DNA from: Saturnia japonica
Taxonomy: Eukaryota; Arthropoda; Insecta; Lepidoptera; Saturniidae
NCBI GenBank assembly: GCA_033032175.1
Contig: CM065312.1
Coordinates: forward strand, 2,852,001-2,916,000
DNA: 64,000 bases
Direction: 5' to 3'
The translations under genes were made by a program, and so were the position numbers. Every line of letters starts with the position of its first letter. Position 1 is the stretch's first letter. The notes under the pieces are model-generated. The model did not search any database, was not told the origin of the DNA, and worked only from the letters and a program-made list of their open reading frames with translations. This document shows positions 32,801 to 45,068 of the stretch, one piece after another.

Positions 32801-35800
32801 TTTGATTTGTTTCTGTATCACATATATCAGGTGATTATATTTATACATTTTACTTAGCTTCCATAAAAAAGTGGTGGTCTTTGTTCGACATATAAAAATT
32901 AGAGAAGTCAATTTTAGGACGATACAATAAATTTATTGTGTATCTTTGGATATGATGACGAAAAAACGTAAATTATTTACAAATGATACCTCCTTCATTA
33001 ATTATTCAAACTGTTAATATTTTCAAAGACCTATCGCACATAATTAAAATCAATATAATTATAGTATCTGAAAATAATCTTTTAATCAACTATCCATGGT
33101 TACGGATAGATCCTTATCTAAATTTCAATATGTACTACAACACAATTTGCAGTAAATCGGAGAAAGTGCAATTGGAATGAAAAACACTACTTTGACCCCT
33201 ACATAACCAGCGAGCTTTAGTAAATCTTCCGAGACAAGATAAGTAGATAAATTACCTGTTCTAACACCTGCGCCAGGGCTTCGTGATTCGCAATAACGAC
33301 AGCGCCATAATTATCCTCCAAGTTCCTGTGGACTACGCTGCGCCCCTTTCTCACGCGCAGTTTGTTCGTAGTCGTCTTAGGAGTCATGTCATTATGGAAA
33401 TCGTCATTGTTTGAATTGTCCATATTGTCCGTCGAACTGTAAAAGCTGTACGGTGAATATATCTCCGATTCGGTTTCGCTTCCACAATAAGGTAGGGACG
33501 TTCTACTAAATCCGTTGTATTTTGGGAATTCGCTGGATTCGATTTCGCTTTTCCGCGTCTCGTTTCTGCTTTCGGTCGCTGTTTCTATTGTTTTTATAGC
33601 GGAGTCACATTCTGGAGAGCTAGACCGTGCGTGGTGGACGTATTCGTAGTCGCTGTCGCTATTTTTGGCTGAATCACAATTTTCTTCGTCGTATTTTGAT
33701 GAGTTGTAGACGTCGTCGTAGCTATGGATGACAGGTTCGTTGGTAGCTTGGACCAGTTCCTGCGGTCCATCTTCCATATCTTCTTTATCGTCCTCTATTT
33801 GTGTCCTTCTTTTCGGTATCTCTAAATTTGCTTCTCTCTCGCGCATACTCGCCGTCCGTTCCGGTTTTCTTGGTGCAAGCGCCGATCTGATTTCTCCTGG
33901 AATATTGTTAAGAATATCTTAAATACGAGACTAGTTTATGATAAGAAAGTTTGTTTATAATGACTTGGTTATTCGAATGTGTGTAAATAATACAAGAATA
34001 CCTAAAAAAATGTAGTTTTCGATAGAATTTATATACGAAAAAATATTTACATTATAATTACATACTTACTAATATTATACATATTTTCACCTACCAAAAT
34101 GCAACACGGTGTATGCCCTTAATGTTGATTGTTTATACGTACATACATGTTTCTATTATGCGTTAATGTTTAATTTATGTTAAGCGCGGTCTCCTTTAGC
34201 ATACTAATATGGTGAAAACTGAATACAAACATTATAAAAGTGTTAAATTGAATTTAAAATTATTAGAAAGGGTTTCGGAAACTTACCAAGGTTAGCATAA
34301 ATATTGTCTGCTTTTGTCGTATTAGATGCCCAGGCTTGTTGTTTTTGTTTCTTTTGTAACGCGACAGATTTAGGAGGCGGTGGTCGGGCCGGTTTTGGAG
34401 GGTGGTTGACACTTTTGTAATCGCTTGAATTTCTCGGCGGTGGTGGGGGTTTGGTTAATACCTTAGGAGTATCGGGATCCGTAGCGGAGCTGCTAACACT
34501 GTATATCGATGAAACATCGTCGTGGCTCAATCGACGCAGGTCAGGAATTTCGCAATTCGATTTCACAACTTCGACTGTCGATCCGTTAATATCCAACGGA
34601 TGGATGATGACAAGTCTCGGCTTCGGCTTTGGCGTTAAATCATATATTTCCTCAGTTTTATTAGTAACTTTTGTCACTGTCGCAATACTCAACTCCTTCT
34701 TATCTAAATCCTTCGACGAACCTATTCGCAGTAGTTTTTTAATTGAAAACTTTAGTTTTCCTTTCCGTTTGTCGTCTAAAAGTAAATTGTCATGAGACAG
34801 AGATATGTTTCGTCGTGGCGCTGGTTCTGGAGTGACGTCTATTTTTTTTACGTCAACAATTTCTTCGGTAGTTTTAGATTTAGGTGTGAAGGATATAGTT
34901 GCCCGTTCCCGCTTCTCCATTTCTCTGACAACTGGTGAATCTGACTTCATGAATCCGCTTGCGTTTCTTTGGTATACGTTTGGATATTCCTCGACGGTTG
35001 GTGACTGAGGTGGAGTCGGCGCTTTACGTTTGCTTTGGATATTTAAACACGTATCACTGTCTTGTTTAGTTAAAACTGGTTGTGCGTAGTAAACTGTTTC
35101 AGATTGGTCTTCATGAACTTCATGTAATTCATTACTCTTTTGCTCGGTCATCATTCCAAACATTTTTTCATCTTCACACTTTTTTACATTTTGATGTAAA
35201 TGGACTGTCATTTGTTGTTGTTGGGTCGTGCAGACACTTTTTTTAGTAGTCGATTTAATAACTGGTTTCATTGGTAGCTTAGGTTTTTCCGGTAAAACAG
35301 GTTTATGTGCGGGTATTATGTCAGTTATCATTCCGTGTAAGAATGACGGACGCGGGTCCATTGTCGGAATAGGACTGTTTGGTAATGCGGGAGCTTCGGT
35401 ATGGTCGTCGGGATCGGCCCTACCATCCGGCTCGCCGGCCAACTCTCTACTGGCATCAGCGGAGAAAATGTTATCGGACTGCTTTGGTATTATCCCAGGC
35501 AAGTTCATGATTGGACTTTGGAATGTTGAATAGCCGCTTGCTTGTCCATCCACTTTTCTAATTTGTCCGATAGGTGAAATCTTGATATTTTTATCGTCGT
35601 CATTAAACACTTTTATTTTAACGGTCTCCTCACACTTGTGACTTTCGGAAAAATGGCCACTGTCGTCGTTGTCGGAATCTGTTCGCCCACTGAAGCTCTC
35701 ATCATCGGAAGCCATAGAGTTGTTGGCTGTTGAGTTAAGAGTACTGACCGCTGAATCTACACTACTGCTCTCGATATTAATCTTACAAAATTTAAATTCT

Positions 35801-36777
35801 GAACGGCTTAGATTCACTTTGGGTCTTTCTTGGGTTTTAATTAGGGGCGATTTTCTAACAATACCGTTCTTTTTTGTTTCAATAATTTCTTTTTTTTCCG
35901 GCTCGTCTTGCATACTCTCTTTTACCTTTTCATCGATGACAGTTGGTTTATTGTGATCTTTGTGAGTAAGATTCAACTCACCGCCACAAGACATTCTGTT
36001 CTGTTCTAATGTTTCTGAAATCTCTTCAAGTAAAGATTTCTCGGTGCATATATTTCCAGATGTGTTTACTCCTTCTGAACTTATTATAGTTTCTGTCTCT
36101 TTAACGTATGTGGATAGAATTATATTCGTTTTATAACTAGTTGTCGTATCTTCAATTGATGCGTCCGATACGTGTATAACGGCGGGTTTACGAACATGTG
36201 ACTTAACATTAGAGTTCTTATTATCTTGTCCAAAGGGAGTAACAGACACTAACAATGTCTTTTTCTTGCCATCAGAGTCTGTTTGCATTTTACCAAGAAG
36301 TAATGAGGTGTACGACTTGCCCCCAGAGTCTCCTAACAAATTAGCTTTGACAGTATTGAAATCTGTATTCGATTTTGTTATTCGATGTAATTCTCTCTCT
36401 TCCTCTGTTTCAGGAAAGGTATCATCCTCATCAATATCTTCCGACATTTCGAATTCCTCATCGTCTGACCATCCATCACCTCCAAAACCTATGACACTAC
36501 ACACTTCTTCTGGAAAATTTACATTGCGTTTGTTCTTTTTCTTTGGATGTATCTTTAGTATGCTCGGTGGCGATTTCTTAAAAAACGTACTTCTGTTTTG
36601 GAAAGGTGTCGCCAAATATTTACTGCCCTCGGTTGTTCGGTCTTTTTTTTCGTGTTCCTCCCGGGATTTGAAGCAGTTCGAGCAGAAGTCCTTCTTCCAT
36701 GCATTCTGCACGAAGCTGTGACACACCGGCGACATCTTGTCTTTTGAATATCGTCTGTTGATCACATAACTGGCATT
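29855..36777 (-). CDS. PEAK1/PRAG1-family pseudokinase scaffold, five exons (main part)
   Basis: Mammalian PEAK proteins are cytoplasmic pseudokinase scaffolds that dimerise and recruit Grb2, Shc, Crk and Src-family kinases in growth-factor and integrin signalling. Exons in coding order: 36777-34287, 33896-33256, 32674-32353, 31345-31009 and 30263-29855. All junctions are GT-AG and in phase. With the candidate first exon the protein has 1413 residues (human PRAG1 about 1400). Family marks: MSPVCHSFVQNAWKKDFCSN (residue 29 on), equivalent to the PEAK/PRAG1 N-terminal Cys motif; an acidic WSDDEEF block; several Tyr motifs (EEIYDLTPKPKPRL, DNIYANLG at 838-845); Pro-rich PPPPPRN and PARPPPPKS; kinase-like region about 1075-1345 ending MLWGPLDIV; helical tail about 1360-1410. 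The kinase Lys and HRD/DFG motifs are missing. Without the upstream exon, translation would start at 36735 (1385 residues). An extra small exon between 31009 and 30263 cannot be excluded. Confidence 0.88.
31410..31590. repeat. family M repeat in a pseudokinase-gene intron
   Basis: Matches 26995-27210 over CTACTGGATAGA.TTTGA, TTATCAAAAA, TATCTTCA and TTTAAGAAACTACGAT..TTATAAG. Confidence 0.5.
31728..31995 (+). repeat. pair of 48-base direct repeats
   Basis: A segment with ATAATTATTAATTGAATAAT and then a palindromic TTTACAATTGTAAA occurs at 31731-31779 and again at 31944-31992, with about one mismatch. The 160 bases between them end in a GCTTGGTCGCCC block like the tail of the family E repeats. 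It looks like a long target duplication or a recent segmental copy. Confidence 0.6.
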
Positions 36778-37379
36778 CTGGAAGGAAATAGAAAAATAAA
36801 TTTAAAGTTTATAATAAAAATATGGAAATTACTGTTTGTAATAATTGTTGTAATCTTATTTATGATCTTTTAAATTAATCATTATCCTTAGTAACATCCG
36901 GCTAGTCTATGTAAATTACAAGGACGATATTTTTTTTAAAGTTTAAATAGAATTCAATAGTATTTTTTTTTACTTTATTGAAATCTTGCTGGATGCTGCA
37001 AATTTGTTGACCTGAAAATGATTTTGATCTGTCACAGTATCTACATGTTGTATCTGTATTACAAAAGAGCTGTTAAGTTTAATTTATTTTTTTTATTACC
37101 GCCTAACCGCTTACAGATAACTGCAATGATCCTTTCGCAGGGTCAGTCCTATATTAATCTGAAAACTCAACACATAACACTGAAAGTGAATAATAAGCTC
37201 AAAACTATACAAAATAGATTAATTTCTTGAAACGATTCGCGCGCCATCTATTGTAATATGATTATTGAAAACTGCGCATAGAAACTCATTAAACATTATA
37301 TTATAAACAAAGGGGACAAAAAAGAAATATTCATTTGTATATACATATAACTTTTAATTAGTTTCTGTTGTTGTTTTTT
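36778..37379. other. start of the long pseudokinase-gene intron, nothing recognised
   Basis: The intron acceptor is at 36778-36780 on the minus strand, with a TTTCTATTTCCTTCCAG tract. The rest is AT-rich without a supported feature. Confidence 0.4.
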
Positions 37380-37610
37380 AATACAACTGAGATGGTAAAC
37401 AAGTCTACGACCTGTCTGATGTTAAGCGGCTATCGTAGCCTATGGACGCTTTTACTCGGGTATCACAAGCGCGTTGCCGACCTTCCCTTCCTACCCCAAG
37501 GAGCTCTGCAAACCCTATTCACCGCAGGAACACAACACAAGGTTATTTGGCTGCTATCTTCTGTACGGTGGAGGTATTCCCCGTAAGAATGCCCCAAGAC
37601 TGCCTCAAGT
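37380..37610 (+). repeat. family A repeat, plus orientation
   Basis: Runs GGTAAACAAGTCTACGACCT, TTAAGCGGCTATCGTAGCC, GCGCGTTGCCGACCTTCC, AGGTTATTTGGCTGCTATCT and CTGTACGGTGGAGG. This is the family A order in forward sense. Confidence 0.7.
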
Positions 37611-37797
37611 AGACAAAATTCTCCAAAGAAATTTATCTGTACCGTACGAAGTAATGAAACGACTCACGTGCCACCAAAAATAGTTGTACCCATAGATAAT
37701 TACTTAATACTGAGAGTTGTACCTATATATGTTTAGAAATTTTAAAAATTGGTTTTTTGTTACATGTTACGTATATTATACTTTCATATGCATTTGG

Positions 37798-37860
37798 TAA
37801 AAAGCTGTTTATTCTGACAATACAAACAGACACTTCAATTTTATTAATTATGTAGATTCC
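37798..37860. repeat. family D terminal fragment
   Basis: AAAAAGCTGTTTATTCTGAC followed by ACAGACACTTCAATTTTATT matches the end of the repeat at 16608-17095. Confidence 0.6.
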
Positions 37861-37946
37861 ATATTTGTCATTAACTATTTCGCTGTGTATAATTGAAAAA
37901 TGTAGGGTCTGGCAAATGTCAGTAGTGGATTACCCAGTTACATTGC

Positions 37947-37966
37947 GGGGGGGGGGGGGGGGGGGG
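37947..37966 (+). repeat. run of 20 G
   Basis: Twenty consecutive G bases in AT-rich sequence, followed by TTGTTGCGTAAAAACTG. It could form a G-quadruplex. The run length is also prone to assembly or sequencing error. Confidence 0.9.
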
Positions 37967-37999
37967 TTGTTGCGTAAAAACTGTTGTGCGTGCGATTAC

Positions 38000-39094
38000 T
38001 AATTAATAAATTGTTACGTAAACTCTGCGGCTTCTGCCACGGTAATCGCATCTAAGCCGAGTTGAAATCGACGGTTTTGCCGCTATCCGATCTTGGGTAA
38101 AACTAATTTTGTGGGTACTAACGGTTTACGTGAAGGGTAATAATTCTGGAACTACCAAGTCAGATTTCAAAAAATGTTATTGCATTTTATAGCCTTTTTA
38201 TTGAGTAAGGTTATGGACTATACGACTTCACGCTACGACCTTAAAGAGAGGAGCAGAAACGATGAACGCCACAATCAGGAAAGGTGTAGACAAGTACGGA
38301 AAGTTAGAACACTAAACAATAACGGTACGCTATAGGAGTGCATTGGCCGAGCGGTGGTGAGTTGGATATATAAAACTAACTCTTGTGAAACCATGTAAGC
38401 ACAGCTAGTAATTCTATAAAAATATAGTAAAATTGAAGCCGCTACGATCATTAACTCTGTGATAATTAATTATGTATGATTGCACAAATTGTTTAATTGG
38501 TTGAACAAAAATAAATAACTATGTAGGTTACAATAGGTTATCTATCATTCATAAAAATTGATGTTGGTATTTAATAAGATTGATATATTATGTACTCTAA
38601 CACCGTTTAACCAATCACCATGAAAAAAAGTAGAAAAGTGTTTTTGACTTGATTAATTGTTGGACCCAATGTTGTTTGATGTCGGCGTGGCGACGCGTTG
38701 GCGATGTGGAACCGAGTTAGTTTTTTTTTAAATTGAAGACTGGATCATTTCAAAGAGTCATTTTAAAACATGGATAGATTAAAAGCGGTTGGTTGGGATC
38801 GCGACAACCATACCCATATTAATAAAATAAACATCTTAACAGTGTCTTTCTTTTGGTACTGGTACAATCAATCAGTCACACACACAACTTTTTTTTATAT
38901 TTACTGAGACGTTTTACATCTGCCGGGCGACCCATGACTGCTAACTTTTTCTTTTCGAAAAATACTATAAAATAACTTATTTCATATTATGAAATGTTGG
39001 CAACCTTACTTGTAGATAAAATCCTATAAAAAACACACTTTTTTGTTATTTGTTAGGATTTCCACAATAATAACACATAAAAATAACAAATAAT
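38000..39094. other. intron sequence, no supported feature
   Basis: Intron of the minus-strand pseudokinase gene. Some diverged repeat-like phrases are present but no coding region. Confidence 0.4.
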
Positions 39095-39185
39095 AATACA
39101 AGCCTACTGTCCTACTGCTGGGCGAAGGCCTCTTCCCAAGGGAGGGCAAGCGCTTAACCACCACGCCAGTCCACGACGTATTGGT
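39095..39185. repeat. short fragment of a common lepidopteran repeat (family O)
   Basis: CCTACTGTCCTACTGCTGGG, GCGAAGGCCTCTTCCCAAGG and TTAACCACCACGCCAGTCC are phrases frequent in moth interspersed repeats. Only one copy is in the window. Confidence 0.5.
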
Positions 39186-39328
39186 TATTTGAAATACCGA
39201 GAAAAGTTCTACATTTTTCCCACATACAGTGGTACCTAGTACAAGAAAATTTCTCAAGCGTCCATGTTTCCTCACGATATTTAATAATAATAACACATAT
39301 TCTGTAAAAAATCCAACGGTTATCTATT

Positions 39329-39666
39329 CTTCTTCTTCTTCTTCTTCTTCCTAACTTGGCAACCGGTCCTCTTTAATGAAGACCATTACAGCCATTATCG
39401 AGTGAATTATATTGTCATGTGTTATGACGATTCAGTATCCTAACAAGATGGTGGCTCCCTTGTTAGAACTTTCTAGGGAATTTTTGTGTGATCTCGGAAT
39501 GAATGCTTTCAGCTTATATTTATAATCCACTTCACTTATGCACAAAAACCAAACTATATCACGCAAAACGCCACAAATATTACATAAAATAGGGTCAAAA
39601 ACCTAAGTAAATGAATTAAAAATAACAACCACAACATGCCACTTCAAGATCCCGCCAAAAACTCCA
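39329..39666 (-). mobile_element. SINE-like insertion (family C) with target duplications and GAA tail
   Basis: AACGGTTATCTATT is found at 39315-39328 and again at 39667-39680, flanking 338 bases. On the minus strand the insert starts TGGAGTTTTTGGCGGGATCT and ends in a GAA microsatellite (39329-39350). Target duplications of 14 bases and a simple-repeat tail mean insertion by LINE machinery. No A or B box is obvious. Confidence 0.8.
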
Positions 39667-39680
39667 AACGGTTATCTATT

Positions 39681-40754
39681 GTGGTTCAAAATATACAACC
39701 TTTTTTTTAATCTGGCTTTCTGCTTATGTTTGCAATTTTGCCAATGTCAAGTGTGACACATACACGTTATAGAATTTAGTTGCCAAATGTTCGGTTTATT
39801 GTAGAATAACCTATAAAAAGAATACATTGACACAACATAAAACAGTCACAAATTTATAATATAATAGGTACTTGAAATGGGAACAGTAGGGATAATATAA
39901 AACTACATATTATGTTAAAATACAGCCCTTTAAAGGTAGGACGGACAGTTTAGAGTGTATACGTCAATCAATCTATGATAGTTAAGCATTATTTTGGAAA
40001 TCCTAAAAATTACAATGAAATACGATTTCAGCCTAATTAATATTTCATTATAATTCGGTTTGTGAACTGTATCTAACAACACTCGTATTGTTGTACCATA
40101 TTTTATTTATTATTTATTCACGGCAGTGATATGTGTACGCTTTCGCTTGTAACTTATTTGTGATCGTTTTATGCGTAACTAAGTTTGGTATGTGCTTTCT
40201 CCGCTGATATACTAGTGTTGCTAATATCTAACGAATGCCGGAAGTGTTCCAGTTTAACTAGTAAGATAGGACAAGGAACTTTTAACGGCTTGGAATTGAA
40301 AAAATGAAGGTTTTATGTTTTCGTAATCCCGCTATAGTTAATAAGAAAAATGTAATTGCATTAAGTGTTTTATTTTATTAACTTGAATGAAATTTACTAA
40401 TTTTATGCAAACATTATACCTTCCTTAATAAAAACAATGCAAGTTTCCTATTTTTTTACTTCCGTTTCGCATTTGAGTTTTCTATTTCCGGTAAATTTGA
40501 CTTTGAAGTTTGCAACTCTGGTTATATAATAACGTTGTAAGCGAATCATATCATGTATATTATATATTAAATATTTCGATTCATTCATCACGAGAATGGC
40601 AGTAATAGCCCTTGAAGCGGTTTGTGTTGCCAGGATTAAAAATAAAATAAATAAAAGAAAACCGTTACAATATGATAAATTATTTTTCTGCTATATCGTT
40701 ACGGTTTAAAGATAACAGATTAATAGTCAACAAGGCGCGGTGTTGTGTCTAGAA
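39681..40754. other. intron sequence, no supported feature
   Basis: AT-rich, nothing coding. Confidence 0.4.
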
Positions 40755-41200
40755 TCTATAAAATTAATAAAATGGAAGTGTCTGCCAAAATAACAGCTTT
40801 TAACTAAATGCATGTAAAAGTATATACGGTACTAATAACAAAAAAAAAAAAACATTTTTTTATATTTTAGTCAGAAAGGCCAGTTTGTTCCGGGCAATCT
40901 CCGAAACGGTTGGACCGATTTTGACGGGACTTTCACAGATAGATAGCTGATGGTATAAGGAGTAACTTAGGCTACTTATATTTCGTGCGCCTATATGGTT
41001 TACGTTGAGTAAATACATATGAGATATATCAAATTAATATGATTATTAAAAAGACCTACAAAAAAGTCACCCACAATAAGGAACTTTATCTTTAAAACAA
41101 ACGGGAGCGTGGGAAGCAATATTCGCGCGGCTGCCTGATCGACGAAATTCTGTAGTCCATGCCAGCACAGCCGCGAGTACAGCCGCGAGCACAGCTAGTT
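40755..41200. repeat. family D repeat
   Basis: Starts with ATAAAATGGAAGTGTCTGCC and AATAACAGCTTTTAAC. It then has CCGGGCAATCTCCGAAACGG, AAAAAGACCTACAAAAAAGT, ACGAAATTCTGTAGTCCATG and a doubled AGCCGCGAG tail. Same orientation as 5630-6055. Confidence 0.65.
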
Positions 41201-42040
41201 ATAAATATAGTTCAACGCCACTCAAAGGAACCTTAAAAAGTATTGCTGCTATAAATAAATGAATATACGTAAATAATTGCAAATGTATAATTAATGCATT
41301 TAGGGTGCAATAAAGATACTGAGTGGTTAAATGTGTTGTTTGGAGAGGTGTGTAAGTATTATTATGCGACGGGTCGTTGAATTTCACCTCGACCCGTTCC
41401 GGTTTCCAACAGCTGTTCTGATGATGACCTGAATACTAAGTAACCGTGACCAGCCATAAATGTAACATACACCTCGGTAAAACTATTTAGGTTTTATTAC
41501 ACGCCGATTGCTTAAATGAATTTTACGTATGTATGTAAAGTGACCGACCCGAACGAAAGTAAAAAAACACAAACACATACATTGACAGGATTTACAAAAC
41601 TATGACAATTGTGGAATTGGCTCAGCTGTATACACTATTAGAGGTCTTGCTGATTCGGTATTTTTTTTTATAAAATTATAAATGTAACTATTTTGTTTAT
41701 ATTTTTATGATAACAATTAATAACAAAATGTTTATTGTTATTAATTACCTTTTAGAAAAATAAGTTTATATAAAATATCACAAATTAGCGGGACTTCAAC
41801 CATCGACCACTCGTACTATACATGCAACAGTGCGTACAAGTCTGGTCATAACATAATATAAGTATAGCAAAAGTAACTTCGTTGCCAACGATGACCCACA
41901 ATACCACCTCAAGAGTTTAAAAAAAAATCTTTATTAGGTACTAGCGTTTGAAGTTGAAAATCTGTCACCAAACACCAATAGATGTGTTCCGGCAGATGCA
42001 CTTGAGAGCCAGTCTTCCACTAGGCTTATCATGCTACCAT
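41201..42040. other. intron sequence, no supported feature
   Basis: AT-rich, nothing coding and no clear repeat. Confidence 0.4.
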
Positions 42041-42365
42041 CTTGAGGCAAATCGTCACTAAAGATCAGGTGAGAGTGTGACCACAAAGCTAAACCTATAA
42101 CGATAAAAAAAAGAAACTCGAGTGAAGTAGTGACAATGTGGCCTTTAGATGGTGATACGCTAAGCCCAGAAGGGAACAGGCTCTCAAGTGCAGCTGCCGG
42201 AACACACCTATAGGTGCTTGCCGACAGATTTTTTACACGAGGGTGGGCCAGCTGAGCTTTAGAAAGTGCCCTACCGCTACGCTGTAGTTTCATCACATTG
42301 TTTTCCTTCACCGAAAGTTCTAAGCTCGTTGTAGGGGTTCGAACCCACTTCAATAGACTCGGTGT
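42041..42365 (-). repeat. tRNA-like SINE copy (family B)
   Basis: On the minus strand GGGTTCGAACC (42336-42346) forms a B-box-like motif. The body then matches 8020-8300 over TCTCAAGTGCAGCTGCCGGA, ATAGGTGCTTG and ACGCTGTAGTTTCATCAC. Best preserved copy in the window. Confidence 0.6.
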
Positions 42366-42534
42366 TTTATTACAAACGGCAATGGAGAGAGTTATGCTCA
42401 GAGTTTCTCTACGTGATAGAATCAGAAATGAGGCGAACCGCAGAAGAACTAAAGTACCGACCTAACCCTAAGAATATCTAGACTTAAGTTACAGTGGGAG
42501 GGGCACGTAGCTTTTAAAACGAATGACCAATGTG

Positions 42535-42650
42535 GTCGAAAGTCCAATGCCAATGAAATTTAAATGGGACCACCTAAACCATCTAAATCGGTTCATAGAC
42601 AAAGAAGATATCAACTTAACCTCCACCTTTTTTTGAAGTCAGTTAAAAAG
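42535..42650. repeat. family G fragment
   Basis: GTCCAATGCCAATGAAATTT and AAATGGGACCACC, then a TAAATCGGTTCATAGA block and a CCTCCACCTTTTTTTGAAGT tail. Confidence 0.5.
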
Positions 42651-44229
42651 GGTTTTCCCCAAATAACTTATTTACAAATCGGCATTATAATAATTATATA
42701 ATAAGTATAGTAATTAAGACAGAAAGAAAAGCGTGACAAGGAATAAAAGTATGTAGTGGGCACTGATGCCCTTGAGGGTCTCACAATCTTGGTAGGCTCG
42801 GTACATCCAGTACAACGAATTTTGTACGATTTTCAGCAATTACAAAACTAGTGTAACAGTGACCTCCGTCAAACACATTGTACGATAAATGAGAACGTAA
42901 ATGATAATAAGGTGAATATGCAAATTGAACATCAGTGCCCGTTGTAAGATCGAGTGATGACGACGCGATTTATTTGTCGCAGTTTTCAGACGATAAAAAT
43001 GTTCAAGGTATTCGCTTGTCATAGCTTCACTATATCAGAACACATATTACATATCATAAATAGTAAGTAGACATTTGTGTATACACTTCTTTGAGGTTAA
43101 AAATGTATTTTTTTGCAAGATCCAAAATCGACCGCGGCGTCATTCCAGAAATTACGATAGATTTACAGTTATCGCCGTGGCCACGGCAGCATACAAATAT
43201 ATATAGATTGTTCTCAGCATGTTATCATTTGATTTTTGATTTAAAATGTTTATACTTCATAATATTATGGTTAACCAATGAGATAAGATGTTAAAATTAA
43301 CGTAATAAGTATTATATTTACTATAATGTGCTTATGAGCTGCAGAGTTCATAAACTCGATCCGTTAAAGTTAGCTTTTTTTATACTAGCTCGACGGAAAG
43401 TTCAATAATTGTAAAAAAGACTATATTTTATGTTGCTTTTTAAACATTACTATAAATGTATTTGCTTTTTACAAACTTAAGTGAAATATCATCCATTAAA
43501 ATTGAGTTGTATTACATAGTCAAGGGCGCGTTTTCTTATATTTTTTTTAACATGGGAAAACCCATCATCGGTACTCTCTCGAGCTGGTCTACTGAAGGGG
43601 AGGTTATGTGGTTACTTTTACTAAGACACCATGGTTGTTCCTTCAACACATACTTTGGATAGACCGCAGGAATCACATAGCATACATCGCACCCTGTACG
43701 TGTGGCCTTACCTCGTAGGCAATCGGAACCTCCAACGAACCTCGAAGAGCACGCGAGCGCAAGGACGCTCCTCCTGCTCAGGTCTACATTTACGCGGTGA
43801 CGGACAGTGATTCTCCAATGTCTATGAAAGGCTACGATGCAATAAAAATTGAAGCAGAAACCATATTCTTGCTAATAATGCGTTTATCTAAAGCACAGTT
43901 AGTCGCAAAGGCATCGTGAGTGTAAACGAAACCTTACGGAGAGCATCTTACCATTATTTGAAATATTCAAGGATGTCGGTAGGTGCGTGCGCCGACCTCG
44001 ATCTCTATTGCGAAAGAGAATGCACTCCATTCTATGAGCAAACAAACATCTACATAAGCAGATGTGTTATCTATATATTTCTAAACAGTTTGGAATATAT
44101 TCAGCCAAAACTTTAGTTTCTTAGACCTATATATAATCCACATAAAATTATAAACATGCAAGATGTGTGATGTACTCAGTATGTAAATAATTCACCTATT
44201 CAGTCCACCCATGAATTAGTTCTATGGCG
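42651..44229. other. intron sequence, no supported gene
   Basis: Contains short ORFs without family resemblance. A GC-richer stretch at 43560-43820 may be an old repeat, but no second copy is in the window. Confidence 0.35.
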
Positions 44230-44600
44230 ACAGATTAAAGTTTTCGGAGTGAGAACTTCAGTGGAAACTTATGAAATTTCTTTAGCACCTTTATCATTTT
44301 AAAGTCACTATTTCTACGCTAAGTATATTTCTAGAGTCACTTGTCAAAAGATAAAATTAACAGATTAAAATATATAGATAATAAAAATAACACTCAACTG
44401 TGTATATAAATATTGTACGATGACGTTACGTTTTCTAATTGGTGATTTCAATCACGTGACTGAAAAACAAAACAAATGAATGATTTTTTCCATAATTGTA
44501 CTTTTTATGAATAAACTAATATGATTAAAAAAATCACTTAAATTTTTAAATATTACTATCTCGCGAAATATACAAGGAACCTAGTCATTTGTCAAATACT
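44230..44600 (+). repeat. family K copy 2
   Basis: Ordered blocks shared with 14735-15310: TTTAAAGTCACTATTTCTAC, TTTCTAGAGTCACTT, TTACGTTTTCTAATTGG, ATCACGTGACTGA and TTTTTTCCATAATTGT. Confidence 0.5.
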
Positions 44601-45068
44601 ATTACCTAATTAAAATTGGCTTCCTGTTAGTAAATACACTGATTGTGTAGGTACAGAAAGTAGACTTAAGTACGAGAACTAAATCGTGGGATAAGCGCTT
44701 AGATAATATCCGATTAAATCTAAATGGGATATCTGGCGGATATCTTTATGTAATAGGTAGTTCATAGTCGTTTAAGTAATGACAATAATTTGCGTAAGCT
44801 GGTTTAAATTATAATGATTAATTTGTTTATGAATAATTATAAAAAATCGTAGCGTTTCCTAACATCTATTGCGAGGTGAGTAGCGGCATAAGTTGTTTTT
44901 ATTTGCGACACATTTTAATTGGATATTAGTATCTATCTATGTTCATATTTATTTTTAAGTTTTTTTGCGTAAGTTTTTAATGTTTTTGTTGGCGACAGAA
45001 CAGTTGTTTTTCGTGTCTTAGGATAGGGTATTATGTGTTATTATTATATTTACGTGTTATATACTATG

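Noticed and set aside
34451..36721. Several plus-strand open frames opposite the large pseudokinase exon
   Set aside because: They are antisense shadows of the 2.5-kb minus-strand exon, with biased Ser/Leu composition and no family resemblance.
43091..43294. Short plus-strand frames at 43091-44116
   Set aside because: No homology, no splice context, and AT-rich composition like the surrounding intron.
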